Shown one piece after another: positions 18,660 through 25,532 of a DNA stretch of 64,000 nt. The stretch spans positions 124,001 to 188,000 of the forward strand of contig DAAN01000030.1 of the NCBI GenBank assembly GCA_001701135.1, read 5' to 3'. The notes beneath the pieces are model-generated. The model was given only the letters and a program-made list of their open reading frames with translations, had not been told where the DNA came from and ran no database searches. The first letter of the stretch is position 1; the number at the start of each line of letters is the position of its first letter. Both the position numbers and the translations under genes were made by a program. This DNA comes from Bacteroidales bacterium H3 (GTDB lineage Bacteria > Bacteroidota > Bacteroidia > Bacteroidales > Muribaculaceae).

Positions 18660-18902
18660 TCATTTCAGATTACATTTTCCTACCCGTTCCAGAAAAAAAC
18701 GGCTGTGATTCCAATGAAACGGAGGATATTCCGAGTTGGTTCTGATTACATTGTCTTTAAATAGAATACCATCGGTCGACTTGACATAAAGAATCGGAGT
18801 GTCGAATACATCAAATTCGTTTTCAATGATCCTGATGTCATCCGGTTTTCCGCCATGATAGTAACCTTGTTGATTTGACAGATTTGTTATGACAGGCGCA
18901 AT
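18660..18902 (-). pseudogene. Continuation of beta-helix glycosidase frame past an in-frame TAG
   Basis: Reading on in the same frame past the TAG at 18903-18905 gives 80 further codons without a stop, closed by TGA at 18660-18662. The encoded segment (IAPVITNLSNQQGYYHGG, then DDIRIIENEFDVFDTP and GILFKDNVIRTN) continues the parallel beta-helix rung pattern of the upstream protein. With it the protein would be about 556 residues, closer to the size of GH110-type enzymes. The gap to the rhamnosidase start would shrink to 23 bases, matching the 20-base gap on the other side. I read this as the severed 3' end of the glycosidase gene. Confidence 0.75.
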
Positions 18903-20330
18903 CTAAATTACGGCGTCAGCTTCCATATACAGGGAACTCAGCACATTGATGAACCGGTTTTTACGGATCAGCACATCGCGGCAAGCACCGCTCTCATAGC
19001 AATACGAACAATCTCCGCTTAACAAAATGGCAGACCCCGACACATGATCATACACATTATTTTCCACCACCACTTTCCGGGGTGTTGTAAACAACGATCC
19101 GCGGGCTCTGTTGTTGCGTATCGTGTTGCCCGTAAAATAGACTTCAGGTGTCCATGTCAAGTTTTCCATACAACAAGGGACTCCCTCTGCCACTTTTGAA
19201 TCAATGCTGTCTTCGAATGTGATTGCAAACTCATATGCGCCTGTCACTTTCTCTTCGTTATTCATCGGACGGATACCGGCTATCCGGTTTGTTTTCCCGA
19301 GCACATCCGACGTTTCACTTGACAGAAATTGGATTTCATCCCCTGGGAATCCCCAGTCGAACCCCCACGTCTGTTCATACATGAAACGACCGACAACGGT
19401 GTGTTGATCAACAACTTTTTCAACTTTTAGATAAATACCATGCACATTTATCGCATCATCGCCCATATTCTCATAGAATCCGTTTTTCGAAACGATTTGC
19501 CCCCGGCAATGAGAAAAATGAGTCGCATCAACCAACGTGGTGATGTAACGGGAAGAATCCTTGTTTTCAAAACAAACTTTTATTACGTCCAACGATACAT
19601 TCCGACAGAGTTGAGCCAACACACCCATCCCCTCGGTGTAATGGAGGGTAATATTCTCAAGCTTCGTATTGGAACTTTCAAATAAATAAATACCGGGAGC
19701 CGGCCGATCCCATGTTCTTAACAACAGGACATGTCCCGGTTTCAGACGTTCATCATTCCACCGGCGTGCATGAATTGCACGGTCAGCCACCCGGCACATG
19801 GATTTATTCGGGAAGCTAACATCTCCTACATTATAGGCAATACGCTTGCTTTCTCCATCCAGAACCGTGGCATAAAACGGACGGATACCCCAACGTCCCA
19901 GTCCATAGGTTTCAAAAATTGAATCGGAAGTTACACGGAAATCCGTTTCTGAAAACACCTCGAAGGTGATTCCTCGATTTCCTTCATTCTTTAGAATCCT
20001 TAATGATTGGAAATCTTCCAGAGCGATCCCCACTCGTAGAGGATTGTCCTGAGGCTTTTCCGAACCATAATATTCTGCATGGTTCGAGATATAATAATGT
20101 TTTAAAGGGGCTTTTTCGGGATAGAAATCATATCTCCCTTTTTGAAACTGCATCACAATGGAATCCTCTTTGGCCTGTTTCTTAATCTTTGCAATAGCCT
20201 TTTCCATCTTGGCAGACAAATTTTTCCCATTCGGAACAATACCGAATGAAGCCATATCAAAAACCTGCTCTGCATGGATTTGCAAAACACACCCCAGCAT
20301 GAGCAAAAGCACTCCCAATTTATTTTTCAT
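18903..20330 (-). CDS. Secreted right-handed beta-helix protein, GH110-like, truncated by TAG
   Basis: 475 residues to an in-frame amber codon. There is a signal peptide (about 1-20, ending in IHA). From about 200 onwards repeated short strands of the type found in parallel beta-helix enzymes appear (NTKLENITLHYTEGMG, VYFTGNTIRNNRARG, KVVVENNVYDHVSGSAI, DVLIRKNRFINV). The GDDAINVHGIYLKV segment near 293 resembles the catalytic region of GH110 alpha-1,3-galactosidases, which is my best guess for the family. The frame continues for 80 codons after the stop, so the last rungs are missing from this product. It is the middle gene of a leftward operon, and base composition here seems more AT-rich than in flanking core genes. 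Confidence 0.75.
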   Translation of the reverse strand: MKNKLGVLLLMLGCVLQIHAEQVFDMASFGIVPNGKNLSAKMEKAIAKIKKQAKEDSIVMQFQKGRYDFYPEKAPLKHYYISNHAEYYGSEKPQDNPLRVGIALEDFQSLRILKNEGNRGITFEVFSETDFRVTSDSIFETYGLGRWGIRPFYATVLDGESKRIAYNVGDVSFPNKSMCRVADRAIHARRWNDERLKPGHVLLLRTWDRPAPGIYLFESSNTKLENITLHYTEGMGVLAQLCRNVSLDVIKVCFENKDSSRYITTLVDATHFSHCRGQIVSKNGFYENMGDDAINVHGIYLKVEKVVDQHTVVGRFMYEQTWGFDWGFPGDEIQFLSSETSDVLGKTNRIAGIRPMNNEEKVTGAYEFAITFEDSIDSKVAEGVPCCMENLTWTPEVYFTGNTIRNNRARGSLFTTPRKVVVENNVYDHVSGSAILLSGDCSYCYESGACRDVLIRKNRFINVLSSLYMEADAVI

Positions 20331-20336
20331 ATGTGT

Positions 20337-20345
20337 TAAGGTTAT
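20337..20345 (-). repeat. Leader element core (copy 2)
   Basis: TAAGGTTAT on the plus strand, read as ATAACCTTA on the minus strand, six bases before the start of the beta-helix gene. Confidence 0.4.
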
Positions 20346-20350
20346 ATCCC

Positions 20351-21607
20351 TTATTTCATTCCTTTCCCACTTTCGAAAGGTCCATAAATGGCTTTTACAT
20401 TGTAATCTTTTTCCGTGGCCGAGAGAATATATATTTTGTACTTGCGTCCTTTATCATAAACTTTCACCACCACATGTCCGTTTTCAGGGCACACTGAGCG
20501 CATCCATTCTTCGTCAGCATACGCTTTTCGCATGAATTCGGGAATATAAGTCGAAAAGACATTCCTCTTGCCGGCATACAGATCTTCCGACACCATCCGG
20601 CTGAATATCTCAGGCTGAGTGTGTTCGTAATCCCATGTTGAAATCACATAGTTACGGGCCTGTATATTCCGGACAAAACCATCCGACATAGCATCTTTAT
20701 AGGCATGATGATTTGCCTTGCAGACATCAACCGGACCACACGCCTCTGCCACCTTTTCTTCCAGATCCACACTATTTCCGGCAGAATCCAACAGACAGCC
20801 ACTGATATCCCCTCCGGTGTAATATCGAAAAGGACCATATGAGATACGAATCGCCAGACTTTTCGTGTTCTCGTTCTGGAAACCGGAAAGATTCTCCTGA
20901 TTCAAATCATAATAGCGTATGTTTCCATTTTCTTTGCCCGACCAGATTTCTCCGTTTGCCGCTAAGTTCATGATAGAAAACGAGCCGCGATATTTCTTCG
21001 GTTTCCTCTTCAATGCAATCTGATCCTTTTGGCCTGTCTTGAATATTTTCTGCTGCAACCCGAACTGTTGTGATTGCCAGTTCAGGAATGCACGGTAATT
21101 TGTAACATCAGGATCAACAATCGGTAACGGATAGTTATAATCGGGATAACCGCGGTCAAACACGGTGCCGAAGCGGAGCGTCTCTCCTGCCTCGGGAATG
21201 CCTGTCAAAACATAGTCGGGATTGCGTCCTGAGGTACGGCGGGCAGGATTGGACGAGTCGCCTGTATGGTCATTGTGAAAATGTGAAACCATGAGATAAT
21301 CGACACATTCCTTATTCGGATTCATGTATTTCACATACCGGGCGATCCACTCCCCTGCCCGTTGGGTTGAATCGGGTAACAGTTCGCACATCTTCGGGTA
21401 ATCGTCCGGATCCCAGTCCCCTGCATCAATCAGCATTGTCGTCCCATCAGGGAAAACCATGAAATTCGACTCACCACGCCCGGTATAAATATGATGGATC
21501 TCCATTTCTCCTTCTTTCCAGGCAGGATAGCTCATGTCCCCTTTTGCAAAAGGACATGACAACAGAAAAGAACATGAAAGAAAGAATATACTTGATTTGC
21601 GTATCAT
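20351..21607 (-). CDS. Secreted metallo-beta-lactamase-fold hydrolase
   Basis: 418 residues. The N terminus has a hydrophobic signal and LLSC at 15-18, a possible lipobox, so it may be a lipoprotein. The metal site is intact in appearance: HxHxDH at 109-114 (SHFHNDHTGD), Asp267 in YYTGGDISG and His300/His301 in KANHHAYKD. The start of the fold, GRGESNFMVFPDGTTMLIDAGD at about 43-64, is given here as positions with key residues Asp61 and Asp64. It resembles the ComEC-type hydrolase domain more than classical lactamases. Its substrate is unknown; its place before two glycosidase genes suggests a role in processing modified glycans or phosphoesters. Confidence 0.8.
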   Translation of the reverse strand: MIRKSSIFFLSCSFLLSCPFAKGDMSYPAWKEGEMEIHHIYTGRGESNFMVFPDGTTMLIDAGDWDPDDYPKMCELLPDSTQRAGEWIARYVKYMNPNKECVDYLMVSHFHNDHTGDSSNPARRTSGRNPDYVLTGIPEAGETLRFGTVFDRGYPDYNYPLPIVDPDVTNYRAFLNWQSQQFGLQQKIFKTGQKDQIALKRKPKKYRGSFSIMNLAANGEIWSGKENGNIRYYDLNQENLSGFQNENTKSLAIRISYGPFRYYTGGDISGCLLDSAGNSVDLEEKVAEACGPVDVCKANHHAYKDAMSDGFVRNIQARNYVISTWDYEHTQPEIFSRMVSEDLYAGKRNVFSTYIPEFMRKAYADEEWMRSVCPENGHVVVKVYDKGRKYKIYILSATEKDYNVKAIYGPFESGKGMK

Positions 21608-21623
21608 TTTCTCCGATTTAATA

Positions 21624-21639
21624 TAAGGTTATGAGGAAT
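21624..21639 (-). repeat. Leader element (copy 3, identical 16-mer to copy 1)
   Basis: TAAGGTTATGAGGAAT again, 16 bases before the metallo-hydrolase ATG on the minus strand, inside the predicted 5' leader of the operon. Confidence 0.6.
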
Positions 21640-21658
21640 TATTCGGATCTTTATTTTA

Positions 21659-21689
21659 CAAAATTAGTTAAATTAATCGTAATCACAAA
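21659..21689 (-). promoter_or_regulatory. Promoter of the metallo-hydrolase/glycosidase operon
   Basis: On the minus strand, TTTG (21689-21686), a 19-base spacer, then TAATTTTG (21666-21659). Both elements and spacing fit the Bacteroidetes consensus. Transcription should begin near 21653. Confidence 0.6.
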
Positions 21690-21720
21690 AAAAAATCCTG
21701 AAATTGCAGAATTAACGCAT

Positions 21721-21764
21721 ACACAATGACTATATATACACAATGACTATATATATGACTATAT
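21721..21764. repeat. 17-bp direct repeats upstream of metal ATPase
   Basis: ACACAATGACTATATAT occurs twice without a gap (21721-21737 and 21738-21754). A third partial copy, ATGACTATAT, is at 21755-21764. The sequence just beyond, GTCAT at 21770-21774, makes an inverted repeat with ATGAC of the last copy. The array ends about 47 bases upstream of the ATPase -7 box, a plausible site for a DNA-binding regulator. Confidence 0.75.
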
Positions 21765-21810
21765 CGACTGTCATTGCGATATTTGCACATGTTATGCAGG
21801 AAATATCCAC

Positions 21811-21818
21811 TATCTTTG
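21811..21818 (+). promoter_or_regulatory. -7 box for metal ATPase
   Basis: TATCTTTG matches TAnnTTTG, 16 bases before the ATG at 21835. The nearest TTTG upstream is too far (25 bases), so activation by a regulator is possible. Confidence 0.5.
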
Positions 21819-21834
21819 CAGCAAAAATAAAAAC

Positions 21835-23736
21835 ATGTGTCTTAATAAGTCTAAGTTATTGCCATATAAACCGGAATTACTTTCGGGTATTCTGTTGTTG
21901 CTTGCTTTTATGCTCAGTCATTTCGGGATCTTCGCCTGCCATGATATACCGGGAGAAAGCCGGGTGTGTTGGCCCGAGGCAGCTGCATATCTCATAGCGT
22001 TACTCCCTGTCGGCATTCCTGTTGTCAGAGAAATGATCGAGAGCTGGTGTCACGGCAGCGTGATGAACGAATTCACCCTGATGGTGGCGGCAGCTGCGGG
22101 TGCTTTCTTTATCGGAGAATATCCCGAGGGTGTTGCGGTGCTGCTGTTCTATTCTTTCGGCGAAAAACTGGAAGATAATGCCTCGGACAATGTCAGGCAA
22201 CGTATACGCTCGCTTTTAGGCCGCCTGCCCGACAAGGCAATGGTAAAGCGGGGCGACATATTGGTAGCCACTGCACCCGAGGAGCTTGCCCCGGGCACCG
22301 AAATCGTGGTGTTGCCGGGCGAAAGAGTGCCGATCGACTCCCTGCTCTCTGGCACCGGAGATGTTGATTTCGACACCTCTGCGATAACCGGAGAATCGGT
22401 GCCACGCACATATCATCCCGGTCAGGAAATCCTCTCTGGCATGATTCCGGTAGACAAGAGGATTGAGGCCACTACGCTGCGGCCGTTTGCCGATTCGTCA
22501 ATGACGCGCATCATGCAGATGATAGAGAACGCCCAGGCATCTAAATCACCGACTGAACATCTGCTGCGTAAAATCACCCGCTGGTACACCCCGGCTGTGT
22601 TCGTGCTTGCCATGCTCGTGCTGCTGATTCCATGGATGGTATCGGCAATTCAGGGCGAGAGTTTCGAATGGCACAACTGGTTGCGCCGGTCGCTGGTATT
22701 TCTCGTCTGCTCATGCCCTTGTGCCCTTGTGGTGAGCATCCCGCTCAGTTATTTTGCATCATTGGGGGTCGCATCGAAAAACGGACTTCTATTCAAAGGT
22801 GCGAAATTTGTCGATGCACTCCGTGGTGTCGACACGGTGATGTTCGACAAAACAGGCACACTGACTACGGGCGAGTTTCATGTGTCGGCAGTGACGACAG
22901 CCCCCGGCATTGACGCCGACAGCGTTGTCCGACTGGCCGCTGCACTTGACAGCCAGTCGCAACATCCTCTCGCAAAAGCGATTGTCAGAGAGGCCGGGCG
23001 CCGGGGGCTCATGCCTCTTGCAGCCACAGAAGTAACGACAATTCCCCACGGAATCACCGGCACGGTCGATGGTGAAACGGTAATTTTAGGATCACCCTCG
23101 CTGATGGTAAAAAACGGAATCGCCTCGCCGAAATCTGACAGCGACGCATCAGAAATCTGCGTGGCCCGTAACGGCAAATTTCTTGGCACGATTTTTCTGC
23201 TGGATACCGTTAAACCCGAGGCTGCCGATGCCATCCGCCTGCTCCATCGTGAAGGAGTCAGAAACATAGTGATCCTTTCGGGCGACAACCCGGCCTCTGT
23301 CAGCCGTGTAGCCCGGGAAATCGGAGCAGACGACTACAAGGCCTCTCTGATGCCTGCCGACAAGCAGCAGGCAGTGGCCGATGCCGCAGCAACAGGGCAC
23401 CGTGTGGCTTTTGTCGGCGACGGCATAAATGATGCTCCCGCCATTTCGGCCGCGACAGTCGGTGTGTCGATGGGCAAAATGGGCACCGACCTTGCCATGG
23501 AGAGCAGCGACGTGGTGATTGCCGCCGACAATCTGTTGAAACTGTCCGAAGGTGTGCGGCTTGCAAGAAAAGTACGCCGGGTGGTCACCGAAAATATCAC
23601 CTTCGCTTTAGGAGTGAAAGTGCTTGTGATGACCCTTGGAGCATGTGGCATCGCATCCCTTTGGGCCGCTGTGTTTGCCGACACAGGCGTAACGCTCTGC
23701 ACCGTCATCTGGACATTGCTGCGACTGAAAAAATAA
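21835..23736 (+). CDS. P1B-type heavy-metal ATPase, Zn/Cd class, without HMA domain
   Basis: Inner-membrane efflux pump of 633 residues. Present are TGES (185-188) of the actuator domain, the CPC metal motif (C294-P295-C296), the phosphorylated Asp338 in DKTGT, the H377-P378 signature and GDGINDAP of the hinge. The late membrane helices carry FALGVKVLVM and VFADTG, whose Lys and Asp are the pattern of the Zn/Cd/Pb class (ZntA-like). There is no N-terminal CxxC metal-binding domain; the protein goes straight into membrane helices, and N-terminal Cys/His residues (C35, H36, C45) could substitute. It is followed 47 bases later by a Fur-family regulator and preceded by 17-bp direct repeats. Confidence 0.92.
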   Translation: MCLNKSKLLPYKPELLSGILLLLAFMLSHFGIFACHDIPGESRVCWPEAAAYLIALLPVGIPVVREMIESWCHGSVMNEFTLMVAAAAGAFFIGEYPEGVAVLLFYSFGEKLEDNASDNVRQRIRSLLGRLPDKAMVKRGDILVATAPEELAPGTEIVVLPGERVPIDSLLSGTGDVDFDTSAITGESVPRTYHPGQEILSGMIPVDKRIEATTLRPFADSSMTRIMQMIENAQASKSPTEHLLRKITRWYTPAVFVLAMLVLLIPWMVSAIQGESFEWHNWLRRSLVFLVCSCPCALVVSIPLSYFASLGVASKNGLLFKGAKFVDALRGVDTVMFDKTGTLTTGEFHVSAVTTAPGIDADSVVRLAAALDSQSQHPLAKAIVREAGRRGLMPLAATEVTTIPHGITGTVDGETVILGSPSLMVKNGIASPKSDSDASEICVARNGKFLGTIFLLDTVKPEAADAIRLLHREGVRNIVILSGDNPASVSRVAREIGADDYKASLMPADKQQAVADAAATGHRVAFVGDGINDAPAISAATVGVSMGKMGTDLAMESSDVVIAADNLLKLSEGVRLARKVRRVVTENITFALGVKVLVMTLGACGIASLWAAVFADTGVTLCTVIWTLLRLKK

Positions 23737-23768
23737 CAACAGTTTTTTTCGATCCGGGCAAATCTTCG

Positions 23769-23776
23769 TAACTTTG
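23769..23776 (+). promoter_or_regulatory. -7 box immediately before Fur-family gene
   Basis: TAACTTTG ends only seven bases before the ATG at 23784. If used, the transcript would start at or within a few bases of the start codon. Confidence 0.5.
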
Positions 23777-23783
23777 CTTTCAT

Positions 23784-24224
23784 ATGGATACCGGCAAATC
23801 ACATATCGACCTTGTCGAACGGCTTGAATCGCATGGAGTGCGACCAACTGCCGTGCGGTTGCTCGTATTGGCTACCATATGCAGTTCGAGCCATCCCTTG
23901 TCGTCACTTGAAATTGAAACACTGCTTGAAACAGTCGACCGTTCGACCGTGACACGTTCGCTGGCCTTGTTTTCCGAAAAAGGTCTTGTCCATGTAATCA
24001 ACGACGGCACCGGTTCGGCCAAATATGAGGCCTGTCCGTCGCCATCGGGACATTCCGCATCCGACATGCACGTGCATTTCCATTGCCGGAAATGCGGCAA
24101 GACATATTGCCTTACCGGCACAACCATTCCTGCTGTAAAACTTCCCGAAGGATATGAAGCTGAGGATGCCGATTACATCATAGCCGGACTCTGCCCACGC
24201 TGCTCAAAAACCGAAGGTGCCTGA
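23784..24224 (+). CDS. Fur-family metal-responsive regulator
   Basis: 146 residues. The N-terminal winged helix (about 8-80) contains GVRPTAVRLLVL and VDRSTVTRSLALFSEKGLV. The dimerisation/metal domain has the histidine cluster MHVHFH (95-100) and two CxxC zinc pairs, C101/C104 and C137/C140. The close link to a Zn/Cd efflux ATPase suggests sensing of zinc or another transition metal, but the metal cannot be assigned. The start is fixed by the single suitable ATG, only seven bases after a promoter box. Its last 52 bases overlap the convergent DUF4230 gene. Confidence 0.9.
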   Translation: MDTGKSHIDLVERLESHGVRPTAVRLLVLATICSSSHPLSSLEIETLLETVDRSTVTRSLALFSEKGLVHVINDGTGSAKYEACPSPSGHSASDMHVHFHCRKCGKTYCLTGTTIPAVKLPEGYEAEDADYIIAGLCPRCSKTEGA

Positions 24225-24799
24225 TATTGACCTGACGGCATGGAATCTATCACAATCACGGTTTTACCGGTAACCGGTCCGAGCAGATTCTTTACGTTTT
24301 CGCGGGCAGTGCGGCGCGCTTCTCGGATAACCCCTTTTGCATAAAGCGACTTTACATAATTATCCATGGCACGCTTCTTTATGCCGTTCTCCTCGGCATT
24401 GGTAAAATGGTCCGAGCCAAGGAACTTGTCATTCCATGTGTCGACAACCTCATAAGATCCGGGGGTATCTGACTCTCTGACAGTAACAATCTCGCGCGGA
24501 AGCACCACCATTAGTGTATCACCTTTCTGCGTCATTTCAAGATTTTCAAGGTCGAAATTCACACTCCCCTCGAGACGTTGGCGTGCAATGATATGCCGGT
24601 TCCCGATACTGGCCTTAATCGGTATTTCCTCATACAGATCGAGCGACGCAAGCTGCACCATTGATTTCACTTCTGCAATCCGGGCGTCATCCACATGCAC
24701 ACGGTCGACCTCGGGCGCCGACGACCACCATGACACCAAAGCCACCACAGCCACAATCGCAAATATTACGGCGACAAGTATAAGTATCAGTCGTTTCAT
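24173..24799 (-). CDS. DUF4230 protein, membrane-anchored
   Basis: 208 residues from the ATG at 24799; a GTG at 24805 would add two residues and overlap the previous stop. One N-terminal membrane segment (about 3-23) is followed by an extracytoplasmic domain of the DUF4230 type (ASLDLYEEIPIKA, a central beta-rich section, then a long C-terminal helix around EEARRTARENV-like residues). Function is unknown. It starts two bases after a second DUF4230 gene, so the pair is an operon. Its 3' end overlaps the end of the Fur-family gene on the other strand by 52 bases. Confidence 0.8.
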   Translation of the reverse strand: MKRLILILVAVIFAIVAVVALVSWWSSAPEVDRVHVDDARIAEVKSMVQLASLDLYEEIPIKASIGNRHIIARQRLEGSVNFDLENLEMTQKGDTLMVVLPREIVTVRESDTPGSYEVVDTWNDKFLGSDHFTNAEENGIKKRAMDNYVKSLYAKGVIREARRTARENVKNLLGPVTGKTVIVIDSMPSGQYQAPSVFEQRGQSPAMM

Positions 24800-24801
24800 A
24801 A

Positions 24802-25428
24802 TCACCTGAAATTTATTTCAACGGTGTAACCGTCGTGACTCAATAAGTTGTTGAAATATTCAATGGCGCGTTGCTGTGCACGCCCCACAAGGATGTCGGA
24901 ATAACGCTTATCTGAAGCAATCTCTTCTTTCAGATGACGACTCATCTTATCTTTCACGGCAGCCCGTTCGGCCGGCGATACCTGCGAGCGCAGCCCTGTG
25001 ACACGGTAATGATCTTCTCGCACTGCAACGTCGCGTCCCGACATACGGGTCTGCACTGAGGGGAGCGTGATGCGGACACGCTTTGCACCAGTGTCAATGT
25101 CAACGTCTTTTTCCGAAAAAGCGGAGAGGTCGATAAACGCCGTAAGATAAGTATCATAGGAATATACAGCCTTTCGGTCACCGATTTTCACAGCATCGAG
25201 CAACGCTGCCACCGTCTGTCTGGGGCCGTCGGCGTCACTTAGTTTCAGATCCTCGATAGTGGCAGTTTTGGATATGCGCATTTCGCCAAGATTCAGCCGG
25301 TTGCACCGGCGTATCTGCGACACGAGCAGTTGCTTTGCCTCGTTACTGCCGTCACTGCATCCGCCCGACACTGCCAAAAGCACCAGCATGCAGCCGATAA
25401 TGAGCGTGGAGAAAATTCTGATCTTCAT
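24802..25428 (-). CDS. DUF4230 lipoprotein
   Basis: 208 residues with a clear lipobox, SGGC with Cys24, after a hydrophobic stretch, so it is likely a lipoprotein. The remainder follows the DUF4230 pattern: an N-terminal helix, a beta-rich core with YLTAFIDLSAFSEKDV near 95-110 and RITLPSVQTR, and a C-terminal helix ending in FNNLLSHDGYTVEINF. It is the diverged neighbour of the downstream DUF4230 protein. The gap to the upstream acyl/glycosyl cluster is 104 bases, so membership of that transcript is uncertain. Function unknown. Confidence 0.78.
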   Translation of the reverse strand: MKIRIFSTLIIGCMLVLLAVSGGCSDGSNEAKQLLVSQIRRCNRLNLGEMRISKTATIEDLKLSDADGPRQTVAALLDAVKIGDRKAVYSYDTYLTAFIDLSAFSEKDVDIDTGAKRVRITLPSVQTRMSGRDVAVREDHYRVTGLRSQVSPAERAAVKDKMSRHLKEEIASDKRYSDILVGRAQQRAIEYFNNLLSHDGYTVEINFR

Positions 25429-25502
25429 ATTTCGGTAATTGTACCGTATTACAAATTAACACACGGTTACTGAAATATATACAAATTTACACACTTGTTT
25501 GT

Positions 25503-25532
25503 TGGAAAATCACGGCATGGAAAATCACGGCA
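25503..25532. repeat. 15-bp tandem duplication
   Basis: TGGAAAATCACGGCA occurs twice without interruption, directly after the stop codon of the GT2/acyltransferase fusion gene. It looks like a recent small duplication. Confidence 0.7.

Noticed and set aside
18903..18905. TAG as a reassigned sense codon in this genome
   Set aside because: rimM ends with TAG at the expected place, and I found no other gene with an internal TAG.
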